NCBI GenBank assembly: GCA_001512485.1
Contig: LFRV01000079.1
Coordinates: 58,491-122,490, forward strand
Length of the DNA stretch: 64,000 bases
Source of the DNA: Clostridiales bacterium DTU069
GTDB lineage: Bacteria; Bacillota; Clostridia; DSM-8532
Reading direction: 5' to 3'
The position numbers were made by a program, and so were the translations under genes. The notes under the pieces were generated by a model. It had not been told where the DNA came from, searched no databases, and was given only the letters and a program-made list of their open reading frames with translations. This document shows, in pieces, positions 61,622 to 64,000 of the stretch (positions within the stretch are counted from its first letter, which is position 1; every line of letters begins with the position of its first letter).

Positions 61622-64000
61622 ATGAAAAAATACGTGTATTTATTCAGCGAAGGCGACGCGTCAATGCGCAATCTGCTTGGCGGGAAAGGCGCAAACCTTG
61701 CCGAGATGACCGGTTTAGGCCTGCCGGTCCCCAGGGGCTTCACTGTCACAACGGAAGCCTGCACCCGTTATTATCAGGACGGAAAAATAATTGCGAAAGA
61801 AATCGAGGCTCAGATTTATGAAGCCCTTTCCAAAACGGAAGAAATCGTCGGCAAGAAATTCGGAGATCCGAAAAATCCGTTTCTTGTTTCGGTGCGTTCC
61901 GGTGCCCGCGCATCAATGCCGGGTATGATGGATACCATTTTGAATCTCGGACTGAATGACGAAGTCGTTGAAGGGCTCGCTGAATTAACGCAGAATCCCC
62001 GTTTTGCTTATGACAGCTACAGGCGCTTTATTACAATGTTTTCAGATGTCGTTATGGAGATAAACAAATCTGAATTCGACAAGGTTATGGACGAAATGAA
62101 AGAAAGAAAGGGAGTCGTACAGGATACGGATTTGGATGCGTCCGATTTAAAGGAACTCGTCGCGAAATATAAAGAACTGTACATTAGAATAAAAGGCGAA
62201 CCTTTCCCTCAGGAACCGAAAGCTCAGTTAATGGAAGCGGTAAAAGCTGTTTTTAGATCATGGGATAATCCCCGTGCTATCGTATACAGGCGTTTGAATG
62301 ATATCCCTTCCGATTGGGGAACGGCTGTTAACGTGCAGGAAATGGTATACGGGAACATGGGAAATGATTCCGGTACCGGCGTTGCGTTTACGAGGGATCC
62401 GGCAACAGGTGAAAAGAAACTGTACGGCGAGTTTCTTATGAATGCCCAGGGTGAAGATGTTGTTGCGGGGATAAGGACGCCCTACCCCATTGAAAAATTA
62501 AAGGAAATAAATCCCGAAGTTTATAACCAGTTTGTTGATATAGCTAAAAAACTTGAAAATCATTACCGTGATATGCAGGATATGGAGTTTACTATTGAGC
62601 GGGGCAAGCTGTTTATGCTCCAGACAAGAAACGGCAAGAGAACGGCGGCTGCCGCGCTTAAGATAGCGGTTGATCTTGTGAATGAAGGTATGATTACAAA
62701 GGAAGAAGCATTATTGAAGGTAGACCCGAAACAGCTTGACACTCTTCTTCACCCGCAGTTTGAACCCAATACTTTGAAAAAAGCGGAGCCGATAGCAAAA
62801 GGGCTGCCAGCGTCTCCAGGAGCCGCAACGGGTAAGATTTACTTTACGGCGGAAGATGCGGTGGAAGCGTTTGAAAAAGGCGAAAAACAGGTTATTTTGG
62901 TTCGTTTGGAAACATCCCCGGAAGATATAGAAGGTATGCACATTTCGCAGGGTATTTTAACAGGACGCGGAGGCATGACATCACATGCGGCCGTCGTCGC
63001 ACGCGGAATGGGAACATGCTGTGTTGCCGGATGCGGGGAAATTAAAATCAACGAAGAAGGCAAATACTTTATTGATAAAAACGGGCGTAAGTTTACCGAA
63101 GGAGACTGGATCTCAATTGACGGTTCAACCGGAAATATCTATGGTGAAAAACTGCCTACAATAGAACCGAAGATGACCGGCTATTTCAATACCCTTATGG
63201 AATGGGCGGACGAAGTTCGCAGGCTTAAAGTAAGAGCAAATGCCGATACCCCTGCCGATGCTGCGCAGGCACTGAGGTTTGGCGCAGAAGGGATTGGCTT
63301 GTGCAGGACCGAGCATATGTTTTTTGAAAGCGACAGGATTGGTCCTATGCGTGAAATGATCGTATCACGTACGGCGGAACAGCGTAAAAAAGCATTGGAT
63401 AAGCTTCTTCCGATGCAAAGGGCCGATTTTGAGGCTTTGTTCAGGGAAATGAAGGGACTTCCCGTTACTATCCGTTTCCTTGATCCCCCGCTTCATGAGT
63501 TCCTGCCGCAGGACGATGAAGATATAAGAACATTGGCGGACGAAATGGGAATGACGTATGATGAGCTTAATGGAATTATTTGTGAACTGCATGAATTTAA
63601 TCCTATGATGGGTCACAGAGGATGCCGCCTGACGGTGTCTTATCCCGAGATAGCCGAAATGCAGACAAGAGCGATTATTGAAGCCGCAATAAATGTTAAT
63701 AAGGAAGGAATGAATATCGTACCGGAAATAATGATTCCGCTCGTCGGTGAAGTTAAGGAACTGAAGTTTGTGAAAGATATCGTTGTTTCAACCGCCGACA
63801 AAATAATCAAGGAAGCAGGCGTAGACTTGAAGTATCTGGTCGGTACGATGATAGAAATCCCAAGGGCGGCCATTACAGCCGATCAGATTGCGGAAGAAGC
63901 CGAATTCTTCTCATTCGGAACAAATGACCTTACGCAGATGACTTTCGGTTTCAGCCGTGACGACGCTGGTAAATTCCTCGAAGAGTATTACAATAAGAAG
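61622..64000 (+). CDS. ppdK: pyruvate, phosphate dikinase (3' end beyond window)
   Basis: MKKYVYLFSEGDASMRNLLGGKGANLAEMTGLGLPVPRGFTVTTEAC; TGRGGMTSHAAVVARGMG. Confidence 0.96.
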   Translation, partial: MKKYVYLFSEGDASMRNLLGGKGANLAEMTGLGLPVPRGFTVTTEACTRYYQDGKIIAKEIEAQIYEALSKTEEIVGKKFGDPKNPFLVSVRSGARASMPGMMDTILNLGLNDEVVEGLAELTQNPRFAYDSYRRFITMFSDVVMEINKSEFDKVMDEMKERKGVVQDTDLDASDLKELVAKYKELYIRIKGEPFPQEPKAQLMEAVKAVFRSWDNPRAIVYRRLNDIPSDWGTAVNVQEMVYGNMGNDSGTGVAFTRDPATGEKKLYGEFLMNAQGEDVVAGIRTPYPIEKLKEINPEVYNQFVDIAKKLENHYRDMQDMEFTIERGKLFMLQTRNGKRTAAAALKIAVDLVNEGMITKEEALLKVDPKQLDTLLHPQFEPNTLKKAEPIAKGLPASPGAATGKIYFTAEDAVEAFEKGEKQVILVRLETSPEDIEGMHISQGILTGRGGMTSHAAVVARGMGTCCVAGCGEIKINEEGKYFIDKNGRKFTEGDWISIDGSTGNIYGEKLPTIEPKMTGYFNTLMEWADEVRRLKVRANADTPADAAQALRFGAEGIGLCRTEHMFFESDRIGPMREMIVSRTAEQRKKALDKLLPMQRADFEALFREMKGLPVTIRFLDPPLHEFLPQDDEDIRTLADEMGMTYDELNGIICELHEFNPMMGHRGCRLTVSYPEIAEMQTRAIIEAAINVNKEGMNIVPEIMIPLVGEVKELKFVKDIVVSTADKIIKEAGVDLKYLVGTMIEIPRAAITADQIAEEAEFFSFGTNDLTQMTFGFSRDDAGKFLEEYYNKK

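Overview
This 64 kb window is a largely core, mostly + strand chromosomal segment from a spore-forming Clostridia-type Firmicute (low/medium GC; spoIVB, hrcA/CIRCE, CtsR box, PASTA kinase). There are no rRNA or tRNA genes, CRISPR arrays, prophage or intact transposase genes that I can see. Main blocks: glycolysis (gap, in-frame pgk-tpi fusion, gpmI); ruvX, DUF1292, DUF3048, rplS, rbgA, rnhB, ylqG/ylqH-like, yraN; rsmB, rlmN, PP2C, PASTA kinase, rsgA, rpe, thiN; MATE, patatin, glgD/glgC (-); CbpA-like co-chaperone plus clpB behind a CtsR-type operator; antiporter plus PII-like (-); ArsR plus P1B ATPase; a small accessory island (S66 peptidase, nonsense-interrupted methyltransferase, GNAT, methyltransferase); cdd, era, DUF1846, yqzL-like, recO, secG, uvrB, ung, spoIVB; lepA, hemW, a CheA-like gene, hrcA, grpE, dnaK, dnaJ, prmA, rsmE, cheY-like; yicC, remA, gmk, rpoZ, glyS, ppdK (truncated by window end). 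The signals most worth a second look are: (1) a repeat and structured-RNA locus between spoIVB and lepA (about 45058-45614), with a roughly 200-nt candidate structured RNA, a truncated second copy and a 205-bp hairpin MITE-like element; (2) a PGK-TIM fusion whose junction is an A9 run, where either alternative frame terminates within a few codons; (3) a CheA-like protein with its phospho-acceptor His apparently replaced and a degenerate kinase region, inserted in the lepA-hemW-hrcA order; (4) A-tract slippage potential just before the transmembrane helix of the PASTA kinase; (5) a matched pair of 42-bp elements bracketing the accessory island. All family calls are by eye from motifs; no searches were run.
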